A stretch of 64,000 nt of DNA from Hymenobacter negativus (GCF_016056375.1 NZ_JAEDAE010000005.1:62001-126000); one strand, 5' to 3'; shown: positions 36,694-45,376, counted from the first letter of the stretch. Notes: generated by a model not told the origin, from the sequence alone. Made by a program: numbers and translations.

Positions 36694-36797
36694 TGAGGTA
36701 GAGACGCAATATTTTGCGTCTCGTCGTTGAACAGTACGAACACACGACACCTGAACGGCGCGCACGACGAGACGCAAAATGTTGCGTTTCTACCTCA
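36694..36797. repeat. Palindromic element, family B copy 1 (REPIN-like)
   Basis: 34-bp inverted arms (36694-36727 and 36764-36797; two mismatches) enclose 36 bp. Each arm carries GTAG then the hairpin AGACGCAA-TATT-TTGCGTCT. Other copies are at 46331, 48631 and 60974. It lies 17 bp after GH30 copy 3. Confidence 0.9.
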
Positions 36798-36873
36798 AAT
36801 GCTCCACCACCTTTACTCTTATATCTGATGCCTTTGCGGGGTACCCCCGCACCCTACACTACTCCCCTTCCCA

Positions 36874-38334
36874 ATGAACCAAAAATTCCTGTCCTTCCTA
36901 TTCCTCTCGACGCTGGGCCTCGGCCCGGCCGCCGCGCAGAAAGCAGCTTCCACCACCTACTCGGCGGCCGGCAAAACGGCCCACGTTTTCGCCACCGTGC
37001 AGGGCAGCAACCAGCGCTTGGCGGCCGGCGGCGACCTCAAATTTGCGCCCGCCGCGCAGCCGCTCGAAACGCAGGTCTGCGTGTTTGTTGACCCCAATCA
37101 CTCGTTCCAGACCATGCTCGGCATTGGCGGGGCGCTCACCGACGCCTCGGCTGAAACCTTCGCCAAGCTGCCGAAACCGCAGCAGCAGGAGTTTCTCAAG
37201 GCATATTATAGCCCCACGGGAGGCATCGGCTACACGCTGGGCCGCACCACCATCCACAGCTCCGACTTTTCGAGCGGCAGCTACACCTACGTGGCCGACA
37301 AGGACGAGGCGCTGAAAACCTTCAGCGTGAAGCACGACGAGCAATTCCGCATCCCCTTCATCAAGCAGGTAATTGCGGCGGCTGGCGGCAAGCTTACCAT
37401 GTACGTAAGCCCCTGGAGCCCACCCGGCTGGATGAAAACCACCGGCGACATGCTGCACGGCGGCAAGCTGCTGCCCCAGTACCGCCAGGCCTGGGCCAAC
37501 TACTACGTGAAGTTCATTAAGACCTACGAGCAGCTGGGCATCCCCATCTGGGGCCTTTCGGTACAGAACGAGCCCATGGCCACCCAAACCTGGGAGTCGT
37601 GCATCTACACCGGCGAGGAGGAGCGGGATTTCATCAAGGGCTACCTCGGCCCCACGCTGGCCAAGGGCGGGCTGGGCTCGAAAAAGCTCATTGCCTGGGA
37701 CCACAACCGCGACCTGCTGTTTCAGCGCGCCAGCACCGTGCTCGACGACCCCGAAGCCGCCAAATACGTGTGGGGCATCGGCTACCACTGGTACGAAACC
37801 TGGACCGGCAGCAGCATGCTTTTCGAGAACGAGAAGCGCGTGAAAGAGGCTTTCCCCAACACCAACCTGATTTTTACGGAAGGCTGCAAGGAGAAATTCG
37901 ACATGGCCAAAGTGAATGATTGGGCCCTGGGCGAGAAATACGGCAACTCGATGATTGGCGACTTCAACGCCGGCACCGTGGGCTGGACCGACTGGAACGT
38001 ACTGCTCGACGAAACCGGCGGGCCGAATCACGTCGGCAACTTCTGCTTCGCGCCCGTCATCGCCGATACCAAGGCCGGCAAGCTCATTTATACCAGCGCC
38101 TACTACTACATCGGCCACTTCTCGAAGTTCATCCGGCCCGGCGCCAAGCGCATCAGCGCCTCCTCAAACCGCGACGCTCTGCAAACCACCGCCTACCGCA
38201 ACCCCGACGGCAGCGTGGCCGTGGTGGTGATGAACCAGACCGACAAGCCCGAGGAATTCCAGCTCTGGATGCGCGGGCAAGGCGCGAAAACCACTGCCGC
38301 CGCCCACTCCATCATGACGCTGGTGGTTGATTAG
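36874..38334 (+). CDS. Glycoside hydrolase family 30 enzyme (copy 4)
   Basis: This 486-aa GH30 enzyme belongs to a different branch from copies 1-3. It has a signal peptide to about residue 21 (GLGPAAAQ) and acid/base Glu233 (SVQNEPMATQTWESC). The nucleophile is Glu336 (IFTEGCKE). GIGGALTDASAETF, TTIHSSDFSSG and ETGGPNHVGNFCFAPV are typical of the glucosylceramidase/beta-1,6-glucanase branch of GH30. It is soluble and has no anchor or sorting domain. It is followed 8 bp later by an SGNH hydrolase gene, so the two are probably co-transcribed. The substrate is inferred from context only. Confidence 0.94.
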   Translation: MNQKFLSFLFLSTLGLGPAAAQKAASTTYSAAGKTAHVFATVQGSNQRLAAGGDLKFAPAAQPLETQVCVFVDPNHSFQTMLGIGGALTDASAETFAKLPKPQQQEFLKAYYSPTGGIGYTLGRTTIHSSDFSSGSYTYVADKDEALKTFSVKHDEQFRIPFIKQVIAAAGGKLTMYVSPWSPPGWMKTTGDMLHGGKLLPQYRQAWANYYVKFIKTYEQLGIPIWGLSVQNEPMATQTWESCIYTGEEERDFIKGYLGPTLAKGGLGSKKLIAWDHNRDLLFQRASTVLDDPEAAKYVWGIGYHWYETWTGSSMLFENEKRVKEAFPNTNLIFTEGCKEKFDMAKVNDWALGEKYGNSMIGDFNAGTVGWTDWNVLLDETGGPNHVGNFCFAPVIADTKAGKLIYTSAYYYIGHFSKFIRPGAKRISASSNRDALQTTAYRNPDGSVAVVVMNQTDKPEEFQLWMRGQGAKTTAAAHSIMTLVVD

Positions 38335-38342
38335 TTTTCGCC

Positions 38343-39110
38343 ATGAAATCAGCATTCTTACTGCTGCTCGTGGCGGTGCTCACCAGCACCACTGCCCATG
38401 CCCAACAGCCCACCGATGCGGCCGCCGCTAAAAAAGCGGCCGACGAGGCCTATCACCAGCGCCAGGAATACCTGCTGCACAACGACTGGCCCAACCTCCA
38501 GAAATACGCCGCCGCCAACCAGCGCCTGCCCGCGCCCACGCCCGGCCGGCCCCGCGTGGTCATCATCGGCAACTCCATCACCGAGGGCTGGGTGAAGGAA
38601 GATTCGGCCTTTTTCCGGGGCAAAACCTACGAGTATGTGGGCCGGGGCATCAGCGGCCAAGCCACGGGCCAGACGGTGGTCCGCTTCCGCGCCGATGTGA
38701 TTGACCTGCACCCGGCCGTTGTCGTTATCCTGGTAGGCACCAACGACGTGGCCGAAAACAACGGCCCTTACAGCCCCCAGGTCACCATGAACAACATCAT
38801 GACGATGACCGAGCTGGCCCAGGCCCACGGCATCCGCGTGGTACTGGGCGCGGTGGCCCCCAGCACCGATTTCTGGTGGCGCAAGGGCCTGAACCCTGCC
38901 CCCAAAATCCTGGCCCTTAATAAGAAAATCAAGGCTTACGCCGACCAACACCACCTCGTGTACTACGACATGCACACCGCCCTGAAAGACGACCAGAACG
39001 GCCTGAAAAAAGCCTACGGCGAAGACGGCGTGCACCCCAACCTGACCGGCTACCGCGTGATGGAACCCCTGCTAAACCAAGCGGTTGCCGCTGCTTTAAA
39101 GAAGAAATAG
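38343..39110 (+). CDS. SGNH/GDSL hydrolase family protein (secreted)
   Basis: This 255-aa protein has a signal peptide to about residue 21 (TTAHAQ). The SGNH blocks are I VVIIGNSITEGW (Ser in GNS), II RGISGQATGQT, III ILVGTNDVAEN and V DGVHPNLTGY (Asp and His). It resembles platelet-activating-factor acetylhydrolase-like esterases that deacylate sugars in Bacteroidota utilization loci. It lies 8 bp after GH30 copy 4, so it may remove acyl groups that block glycan cleavage. Its terminator overlaps the 3' end of the convergent gene. Confidence 0.92.
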   Translation: MKSAFLLLLVAVLTSTTAHAQQPTDAAAAKKAADEAYHQRQEYLLHNDWPNLQKYAAANQRLPAPTPGRPRVVIIGNSITEGWVKEDSAFFRGKTYEYVGRGISGQATGQTVVRFRADVIDLHPAVVVILVGTNDVAENNGPYSPQVTMNNIMTMTELAQAHGIRVVLGAVAPSTDFWWRKGLNPAPKILALNKKIKAYADQHHLVYYDMHTALKDDQNGLKKAYGEDGVHPNLTGYRVMEPLLNQAVAAALKKK

Positions 39111-39129
39111 CCTCCTTCCCAATCCATGC

Positions 39130-39178
39130 GCCAGTGCCGCCCGGCAGCTCCCAGCTGCTAGGCGGCACTGGCTTTTTT
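39130..39178 (+). terminator. Intrinsic terminator overlapping a convergent gene end
   Basis: A 12-bp perfect stem (39130-39141 with 39161-39172), extended inside by GCAGCT/AGCTGC, is followed by TTTTTT. The right arm lies within the last codons of the sce7726-family gene on the other strand, so coding sequence doubles as terminator. Confidence 0.85.
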
Positions 39179-39802
39179 GCGCCCGGCTGGCTTCTTCTTT
39201 TTGGCTTTGGGCCGGGCTTTTTTGCGGCGGGGCGGCAGCCGCTCCCGCTCGGCCTTGCGCTCGGCCCGCATGAGCAGGCGCTCGGGCAGACGGGCAATGA
39301 GGCGCTCGCGCACGTACTGCGCCAGGCTGGACAGCGGCACCAGCTGTGTGGTGCGCAGGAAGTTGCTGACCTCGCGGCTGCGCAGCGTGCTCACACCCGT
39401 GAGGCCCCGCGCCAGCAAAAACTGCTTCACTTCTTCCAGTAAAAGCAGCTTGGCCAGCGGCGCACGCTCCACGGTGGCGTTGTATCCGGCGGCGCGGTGC
39501 GGGTGCAGCCCGCCGGCCGAGGCCACCAGCACGCCCACCCACTCGGGCAGCAGTAGCAGCAGCTTGGGCAGGTGCTTTTCGGTGACGATGAAGGTGACGA
39601 AATCATAGACCTCGCCGTAGCAGCGCAGCTGGTTGGCCACGCGCTGTAGGGTGTCGCCGTCGCCTTTCACCTCATAGCCGTGCATGAAATGCTCAGTGAT
39701 ATGCACCACGTCGGCCCGCGTGGTGCCGGTGGGCAACTCATCGATGCGCACACCGCCCAATAACAGCGGGTAGAGCAGGGCGCGAATTTCCGGGTCGTTC
39801 AT
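39158..39802 (-). CDS. sce7726 family protein
   Basis: This 214-aa soluble protein has the sce7726/MmcB-like pattern. IRALLYPLLLGG is at the N-terminus and RADVVHITEHFMHGYEVKGD at about 29-48 holds the Asp/Glu-x-Lys (EVK) of a PD-(D/E)xK-like core. DTLQRVANQLRCYGEVYDF, then LPEWVGVLVAS, are the remaining marks. The C-terminal 45 residues are almost all Lys, Arg, Ala and Pro (KKARPKAKKKKPAGRKKAS), a tail that should bind nucleic acid. The family is annotated as nuclease-like, often of unknown role; activity is not shown. It is monocistronic and convergent to the SGNH gene. Confidence 0.7.
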   Translation of the reverse strand: MNDPEIRALLYPLLLGGVRIDELPTGTTRADVVHITEHFMHGYEVKGDGDTLQRVANQLRCYGEVYDFVTFIVTEKHLPKLLLLLPEWVGVLVASAGGLHPHRAAGYNATVERAPLAKLLLLEEVKQFLLARGLTGVSTLRSREVSNFLRTTQLVPLSSLAQYVRERLIARLPERLLMRAERKAERERLPPRRKKARPKAKKKKPAGRKKASAA

Positions 39803-40029
39803 GGCAACCCCAAAAATAGCTTCCCGGCACGCAACAGGTAAACTTTAATCACATTTAATATTTATAATATTAATTATAAATAAATTTTACTATTTTTGTT
39901 TAGCCACGAAATAGTTGTACCGGGGTAATAATTGATGCGCGCCGGGGCCGGCGCTTCGAGCGCGGCAGGAGGTGGTTTGGTGGCTGGGGATGGTGTGGCT
40001 TAATCAGTTTTCTGAATAATTATATCATT
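39803..40029 (+). promoter_or_regulatory. AT-rich intergenic region with a TAnnTTTG box
   Basis: 227 bp lie between divergent genes. TATTTTTG at 39891-39898 fits the Bacteroidota -7 box, facing the DUF937/OmpA gene and leaving a leader of about 125 nt. The -33 element is unclear in the surrounding A/T tract. The sce7726 promoter should lie here as well. Confidence 0.5.
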
Positions 40030-41541
40030 ATGAAAAACACTGTAATCGAATCAGTTAATTACTGCTTCACCCGCGAAACCATTACCCGGCTCGGCCTGCG
40101 CCTGGACGAAGCCGCGCCCAATGTCGAACACGCGCTAAGCCAGTCGGTTCCGCTGGTGCTGAATGAGTTGTCGGAAAGAGTGGGCCACGGCCTCACGCCC
40201 GAAGGCTTGCTGGAACTGGTGCGCGAAGCCGACGCGGCCCAGGTGCTCCAGCAGCTGGCAAACCTGCCCCCGGCCGCCCGCTACGAGCGGGGCGTAAACC
40301 TGCTGCTCGACCTGCTGGACGGCGCCTACCGCAGCACCGTGAGCCGCATTGCCGCCGGGGCCGCCATCAGGCCCTCGGCCAGCGACACGCTGCTGCAAAT
40401 AGCCGCCACGGCCGTGCTGGGCGTGCTGGGCCACGCCGCCACCGAAAAAGCCTTCACTCCCACCGACTTCGTTTATTGGTTGCACGCCGAGAAAGAAGCC
40501 ATTGCGGCGGCCATGCTGCCGGCTTCGGCCCTTGGTGCCGTGCCGCCCCTGCCTACCGAGCAAGGCCTGCGCCGCCAGCCTCCCCAACCAGCACCGCTGG
40601 CCCCCGCACCCGCTGCCACCTGGGCCGAACCAGCTGCGGAGGCCGCCCCGGGCAGCGGCCTGTCGCCGTACTGGCAGTGGGGCGGGCTGCTGCTGCTGGC
40701 CGTGTGCCTGGGGTATTTTTTTGGTCACAGCACCCCAGACCGGGCTCCGCAGCCAGTAGCGGCTACCAATCTGGTGGAGGCAACCAGCCCGCCACCGGCT
40801 ACCGCGACGCCCGCTGCCGCTACGGTCGCCGCCCCAGCTCCTGAAACCGTGCCGGCCGAGGCGGCCGCTCCTGCTCCCGCAACGACGATGCCCGCAGCCC
40901 GGACCGCCCCGGCCACCGTAAGCCGGCCCATTGAAGTGCTGCCTGCCCGCACTCCGGCCACCGCGACCAATGTGGCCGCCCGCCCGGCAACAACAGCTCG
41001 TCCGGCCGCCATCGGCAACGAGCCCAACGGCCGCTACGACCAGGACCGGGACACCTACATCTACGATACCGGCAAGCCCATCGTGCTGACCCTGGCCGAC
41101 GGCACCACCCAGAAAGTGGGGGCCAATTCGACCGAAAACCGGCTTTATACCTTCCTGTCCTCGCCCGCTTTCCAGGTCGATTCGGTGAACCGGACCAAGG
41201 GCTGGATTAATTTCGACCGCATCAATTTCGAAACCGGCAAGGCCCAGCTCACGCCCGAGTCGGCGCTGCAATTGGGCAATATTGCCAGCATCCTCAATAC
41301 GTTTCCGCGGTCTATTGTCAAAATCGGGGGCTACACCGACAGCACTGGCGAAGCCACGGTGAACTACCAGCTCAGCGAAGACCGCGCCCGGGCGGCCATG
41401 CTCACGCTGGCCAGCATGGGCGTGAATGTCAACCGCTTGCAATCGAAAGGCTACGGCCCCAAATACTTCGTGCGCCCCAACAATACCCCCGCCAACCGCG
41501 CCCTCAACCGGCGCGTCAGCATCCGGGTGGTGCACAAGTAG
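40030..41541 (+). CDS. DUF937-OmpA fusion protein
   Basis: This 503-aa protein has an unusual layout. The N-terminal 165 residues are helical and match DUF937-type sequence (PLVLNELSERVGHGLTPEGL; LLDLLDGAYRSTVSRIAAG). A linker leads to one membrane helix (about 214-232, YWQWGGLLLLAVCLGYFFG). A 110-residue Pro/Ala/Thr-rich spacer follows, then an OmpA-like C-terminal domain (about 385-503, INFDRINFETGKAQLTPESA; GYTDSTGEATVNYQLSEDRA; NRRVSIRV). There is no signal peptide, so DUF937 is probably cytoplasmic, with the OmpA domain reaching peptidoglycan across the periplasm. The OmpA Asp and Arg that bind diaminopimelate (TDSTG and LSEDRARAA) are in place. The cellular role is unknown. Confidence 0.85.
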   Translation: MKNTVIESVNYCFTRETITRLGLRLDEAAPNVEHALSQSVPLVLNELSERVGHGLTPEGLLELVREADAAQVLQQLANLPPAARYERGVNLLLDLLDGAYRSTVSRIAAGAAIRPSASDTLLQIAATAVLGVLGHAATEKAFTPTDFVYWLHAEKEAIAAAMLPASALGAVPPLPTEQGLRRQPPQPAPLAPAPAATWAEPAAEAAPGSGLSPYWQWGGLLLLAVCLGYFFGHSTPDRAPQPVAATNLVEATSPPPATATPAAATVAAPAPETVPAEAAAPAPATTMPAARTAPATVSRPIEVLPARTPATATNVAARPATTARPAAIGNEPNGRYDQDRDTYIYDTGKPIVLTLADGTTQKVGANSTENRLYTFLSSPAFQVDSVNRTKGWINFDRINFETGKAQLTPESALQLGNIASILNTFPRSIVKIGGYTDSTGEATVNYQLSEDRARAAMLTLASMGVNVNRLQSKGYGPKYFVRPNNTPANRALNRRVSIRVVHK

Positions 41542-41570
41542 GCACCCGCGGGCCCCTACGGCCACTGCAT

Positions 41571-41996
41571 TCAGGCACTGAATTTCGGCGCCAGCTGGCA
41601 GGTACGCAGCCAAGCTTCGGCCTCGGGCACCTGCTGAAAAATCTGGAGTTCCAACGTGCCGGCCGCCCCGTGGTTGAAATGCACGGTGAGGATATCGGAC
41701 AGGGAATCGGCCTGCACTACGTGGGCCACGTAGCGCAGGCCCATGGTGGCGGCTTGCGGCACCCACACGCGCTCCAGCCACTCGATGGAATCGAACCACG
41801 GGCCCATCAGCGCCACATTGTCATTGAGCAGACAGGGGTTGCGCAAGCCTTGCAGGATGCGCAGGTAGGTATCGGCCCCGCGCAGGGCCTCCTGCGTGTC
41901 GACGAAGCCGCGCCAGGTAGCACGCAGCCATCCCTCGGGCTCTTGCGAAAGGGTGCAACGGCTGCCGTCGGCATCGGGAAGGGAGCAAAGAATCAT
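41571..41996 (-). CDS. Hypothetical protein, STAS/SpoIIAA-like fold candidate
   Basis: This 141-aa soluble protein starts MILCSLPDADGS and has the pattern EPEGWLRATWRGFVDTQEAL, then LNDNVALMGPW, then WVPQAATMGLRYVAHV. This small family is frequent in Hymenobacter-like genomes and looks like the STAS/SpoIIAA-type alpha/beta fold, but I cannot name a function. The ATG at 41996 is chosen because residues before it (from 42065) are basic and unlike the family. It is convergent with the DUF937-OmpA gene, 29 bp apart. Confidence 0.65.
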   Translation of the reverse strand: MILCSLPDADGSRCTLSQEPEGWLRATWRGFVDTQEALRGADTYLRILQGLRNPCLLNDNVALMGPWFDSIEWLERVWVPQAATMGLRYVAHVVQADSLSDILTVHFNHGAAGTLELQIFQQVPEAEAWLRTCQLAPKFSA

Positions 41997-42397
41997 GGCA
42001 GAAATCAGTAGGTGGGCTCGTCGGCTATTCAAAGTGAAGATGCCCCGTAAATTGTTTTGTTTCAACTGCGTACGGCTCTTTCACATTCTCGATGCGTTGG
42101 GCACAGGGCGGGCTGCTGGCACGGGGCCAGCCAAGGTCAACCATTGAAATCAGTTGAAGCTGATTTAGTTGACACTATGCACCGCTTACGTTCACATCGG
42201 CATCACAAAGCTGCCTGGCGAAGGAGTATGGCTGTCAAAACGCGCAGTTGCTAACCTTTGAGATTTGAAAACGGTTGCGGTAGCGCGCACCACGGACGGG
42301 GGTGTTATTTCGCCCCTCCTACTGTACCTTGGCGGCGTGCCGGCCCTGCCGTGGGGCAGCCCGCCGGCGGCTTGGTTGCTTCAACTTTTCTTCCTGC
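41997..42397. other. Intergenic region before the sugar-biosynthesis cluster
   Basis: 401 bp lie between divergent genes. It holds a 7-bp hairpin (AAATCAG-TTGAAG-CTGATTT, 42147-42166). No clear TAnnTTTG box or gene is recognised. The main promoter of the downstream operon should be here. Confidence 0.35.
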
Positions 42398-43474
42398 ATG
42401 TCCCGAAAAAAGGCTCTGTTTCTCATCGGCTCGCCCAACCAGACCACGCAGATGCACCAGATTGCGCAGCTGCTGGAAGACGAGTTCGACCCCTACTTTA
42501 GCCAGCTTTACTACGATGGCTGGCAGCGCCAATTCTACAAGTTCCTGCTCTGGACCGGGGGCCTGGACAAAACCATCGTCACCGGAAAAATCAAGGCCAA
42601 GGCCGATAAGTATCTGGCAGAGCACGGGTTGCAGAACGATTTTGAGGCCCGCGTTTTCGACAACACTTACGACCTCATCGTGTGCTGCTCGGACGTGATT
42701 GTGCCCTGGCCGTTGATTAAAAAGACGAAAACCATATTCGTGCAGGAGGGCATGACCGACCCGCTCAACCTGTGGGCGCGGCTGGTGAAACGCTTCACGC
42801 GCTACCCCATCCTGGCCATTGGCACGGCCCTCAACGGCATGAATAACTGCTGCGACATCTACTGCGTGGCCTCGGAGGGCTATGCCCGGCACTTCGAGCG
42901 CGTGGGCGTTGATGCCGATAAGCTTGTGGTTACGGGCATTCCCAATTTCGATAACACCGAGCAGGTGCGCCACAACGACTTTCCGCACCACGGCTACGTG
43001 CTGGTGGCCACCTCCGACCTGCGCGAAACCTTCACGCCCGAAAACCGCCCCAAGTTTATCCGCGAGTGCGCCCGCATTGCCAATGGCCGCCCGCTGGCTT
43101 TCAAGCTGCACCCCAACGAGGAATTGCCCCGCGCCGTGGACGAAATCAAGCAGCACGCCCCGCCCGGCACCCTCATTTTCACCGAAGGCAACACCGACCA
43201 CATGATTGCCAACTGCGTGGAGCTCATCACCCAATATTCGACGGTGGTGTACGTGGGACTGGCGCTGGGCAAGCCTGTGCATTCCTACTTCGATGTGGAC
43301 GACCTCAAGCGCAAGCTGCCCTGGCAGAACGGCGGCACTTCGGCCCGGCGCATTGCGGCCATTTGCCGGGGCTTTAGCCACTTTGCGGGCAGCGGGCCGG
43401 CGTTTTTGCGGCAGTTCGATGCGGAGGATTTTGCAAACGTAGCGGCAGCCGAGGCCTCTTCGGTGGAGAACTAG
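42398..43474 (+). CDS. GT-B-fold glycosyltransferase/epimerase-like protein
   Basis: This 358-aa soluble protein has two Rossmann-like halves: RKKALFLIGSPNQTTQ and VFDNTYDLIVCCSDVI in the N-half, and TGIPNFDN, YVLVATSDLRE, FKLHPNEEL and ITQYSTVVYVGLALGKPVHSY in the C-half. That is a GT-B pattern shared by UDP-GlcNAc 2-epimerases, CDP-glycerol transferases and capsule transferases. The FVQEG segment and the C-terminal HPNEE segment fit nucleotide-sugar or polyol-phosphate transfer, but the family is not certain. The ATG at 42398 begins MSRKKALFLIG; an upstream start adds a basic, unrelated tail. It is the first gene of the cluster and is followed by the cytidylyltransferase, so it may act on the sugar made by the genes after it. 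Confidence 0.65.
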   Translation: MSRKKALFLIGSPNQTTQMHQIAQLLEDEFDPYFSQLYYDGWQRQFYKFLLWTGGLDKTIVTGKIKAKADKYLAEHGLQNDFEARVFDNTYDLIVCCSDVIVPWPLIKKTKTIFVQEGMTDPLNLWARLVKRFTRYPILAIGTALNGMNNCCDIYCVASEGYARHFERVGVDADKLVVTGIPNFDNTEQVRHNDFPHHGYVLVATSDLRETFTPENRPKFIRECARIANGRPLAFKLHPNEELPRAVDEIKQHAPPGTLIFTEGNTDHMIANCVELITQYSTVVYVGLALGKPVHSYFDVDDLKRKLPWQNGGTSARRIAAICRGFSHFAGSGPAFLRQFDAEDFANVAAAEASSVEN

Positions 43475-43600
43475 CCATTGGCGGCACTATTTTAAGAATG
43501 TATTTGCCAATGGCTTACCAATTAGCCCGCGTTTTGCCCGGCGAATTTTAGCGTATTTCCGTTTCACGTCCGACTACGCGGTAGCGACTCTCTTCCTTAT

Positions 43601-44407
43601 ATGCCCGTTCCGAAGATTCTGACCGTTGTGCAGGCCCGCATGGGCTCCTCGCGCCTGCCGGGCAAGGTGCTACTGCCGCTGGCTGGCCAGCCCCTGCTGG
43701 TGCGCATGGTGCAGCGGGTGCAGCGCGCCCACCTGTCCGGCACCGTGGTGGTGGCCACCACCACCGACCCCGCCGATGATGCCATTGCGGAACTGTGCGC
43801 GGCCCACGGACTGGCATGCTTTCGGGGCGATGCGCTGGACTTGCTCGACCGCCACTACCAGGCCGCCCGCCACTACGGGGCCGACGTGGTGCTGAAAATC
43901 CCCTCCGACTGCCCGCTCATCGACCCCGCCGTGATTGATGAAGTAGTGGGCTACTATCTGCATTTTGCCGACCGCTACGACTTCGTGAGCAACCTGCACC
44001 CTGCCACCTTCCCCGACGGCAACGACGTGGAAGTAATGCCCATCGATGCCCTGGAAACGGCCTGGCGCGAAGCCCGGCGGCCACTGGAACGCGAGCACAC
44101 CACGCCGTTTTTCTGGGAAAACCCTGGCCGGTTCCGCATCGGCAACGTGGAATGGGATGCCGGCCAAGACTTTTCGATGAGCCACCGCTGGACCATTGAC
44201 TACCCCGAAGACTACAATTTCATAAAGGCCGTTTACGACGCGCTGTTCCCCACAAACCCGACATTTGGCCTGCCGGAAATTCTTGCCCTGCTCGAAAAGC
44301 GGCCCGATATCGCCCAAATCAACGCCCGCTACGCCGGCGTGAACTGGTACCGCAACCACCTCGACGAACTCCAAACCGTGGATTCGTCGCAAACTAAAAT
44401 CCTGTAG
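43601..44407 (+). CDS. Cytidylyltransferase (SpsF/CMP-sugar synthetase-like)
   Basis: This 268-aa protein has the nucleotidyltransferase signature VVQARMGSSRLPGKVLLPLA near the N-terminus and the sugar-acid binding segment CPLIDPAVIDEVV. It resembles SpsF and the Kdo/NeuA cytidylyltransferases that charge acid sugars as CMP derivatives. It is expected to form a CMP-activated sugar acid from CTP. It lies ahead of the split transketolase and the NeuB-family gene, which places it in the same pathway. The stop codon (TAG 44405-44407) is part of palindromic element D1. The substrate is not known. Confidence 0.85.
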   Translation: MPVPKILTVVQARMGSSRLPGKVLLPLAGQPLLVRMVQRVQRAHLSGTVVVATTTDPADDAIAELCAAHGLACFRGDALDLLDRHYQAARHYGADVVLKIPSDCPLIDPAVIDEVVGYYLHFADRYDFVSNLHPATFPDGNDVEVMPIDALETAWREARRPLEREHTTPFFWENPGRFRIGNVEWDAGQDFSMSHRWTIDYPEDYNFIKAVYDALFPTNPTFGLPEILALLEKRPDIAQINARYAGVNWYRNHLDELQTVDSSQTKIL

Positions 44408-44429
44408 CACAGGCTTTAGCTTGTGCCAC
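44404..44429. repeat. Palindromic element, family D copy 1 (single REP-like unit)
   Basis: GTAG, then CACAGGC-TTTA-GCTTGTG hairpin (one mismatch), then CCAC. It supplies the stop codon of the cytidylyltransferase gene. A related copy is at 48734-48757 in inverted orientation. Confidence 0.8.
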
Positions 44430-44445
44430 ATTCTCCAAGCCCCCA

Positions 44446-45303
44446 ATGACTCTTGAGAACCAACAGAAACTAGAGAAAATGGCCCTGAGTGTGCGCGAGC
44501 ATATCGTGCGCCTGAGCACCGATGGCGGCTGCTTTACCGGCGCCTCCCTGAGCTGCGCCGATTTGCTGGTGTACCTCTATTCCGATTTCCTGAACGTGCG
44601 GCCCGACAACCTCCAGGACCCCACCCGCGACTACCTGTTCTTGAGCAAGGGCCACGACGTGCCCGCCCTCTACGGCACTTTCGTGGAGCTCGGCTTCATC
44701 GACAAAGCCCGCCTCGACCAGCACCTGAGCACCGACGACCACATTTACTGGCACCCCAACCGCAACGTGCCGGGCGTGGAGTTCCATTCGGGTTCGCTCG
44801 GGCACCTGCCCAGCGTGGCCCTGGGCGTGGCCATGGATTGCCGGATGCGCGGCCAGGACAACAAGGTCATCGTCATCACCGGCGACGGTGAGCTGAACGA
44901 GGGCACCGTGTGGGAAAGCCTGCTGGTAGCCAGCGCCCATAAAATCAACAACCTGACGCTGGTCGTCGACCGCAACCATTTCCAGGCCAACGTAGCCACC
45001 GAAGACCTGATTCCGCTGGAGCCGCTGGCGCCCAAATTCGAAGCCTTCGGCTGCGAAGTGCGCCGCATCGACGGCCACAATTTCGAGCAGCTGGCAGACA
45101 CGTTCTCGGCCCTCCCCTTCTCCGAAACAAAGCCCTCCGTCATCATCTGCGACACGGTGCGCGGGCGCGGCCTGCCCAGCATCGAAGCCCGCGCCGACCG
45201 CTGGTTCTGCAATTTCTCGGCGGATGAAGTGGCGGAGTTGCTGCGCGAATTACACAGCCAGGTGGCCACCACGCTCACCAGCGAAACGCTGACAGTACGG
45301 TAA
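44446..45303 (+). CDS. Transketolase, N-terminal (thiamine-diphosphate binding) subunit
   Basis: This 285-aa protein matches the N-terminal half of transketolase. FLSKGHDVPALYGTFVELG is near residue 65 and HSGSLGHLPSVALG follows. The TPP motif has GDGELNEGTVWESLLVAS and Asn in the DRNHFQAN segment. Transketolase moves two-carbon ketol units using TPP. Here the pyrimidine-binding half is a separate gene directly downstream, as in many archaea and bacterial secondary pathways. It lies 38 bp after the cytidylyltransferase; together they suggest a sugar made by C2 transfer for polysaccharide or glycolipid use rather than the pentose phosphate pathway. Confidence 0.92.
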   Translation: MTLENQQKLEKMALSVREHIVRLSTDGGCFTGASLSCADLLVYLYSDFLNVRPDNLQDPTRDYLFLSKGHDVPALYGTFVELGFIDKARLDQHLSTDDHIYWHPNRNVPGVEFHSGSLGHLPSVALGVAMDCRMRGQDNKVIVITGDGELNEGTVWESLLVASAHKINNLTLVVDRNHFQANVATEDLIPLEPLAPKFEAFGCEVRRIDGHNFEQLADTFSALPFSETKPSVIICDTVRGRGLPSIEARADRWFCNFSADEVAELLRELHSQVATTLTSETLTVR

Positions 45304-45309
45304 CAAAAC

Positions 45310-45376
45310 GTAGCGTGGACTCTGCGAGTCCGCGCCTTCATCCCATTCATTCGCGGACTCGCAGAGTCCACGCTAC
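45310..45376. repeat. Palindromic element, family C (REPIN-like, compact)
   Basis: Perfect 25-bp inverted arms (45310-45334 and 45352-45376) have a 17-nt spacer. Each arm has GTAG plus CGTGGACTC-TGC-GAGTCCGCG (one mismatch). Its inner end is only 4 nt before the transketolase C-subunit ATG at 45381, so it may affect that start. Confidence 0.88.

Noticed and set aside
36714..37091. Plus-strand frame upstream of GH30 copy 4
   Set aside because: It begins in a palindromic element and overlaps the GH30 gene in another frame without family similarity.
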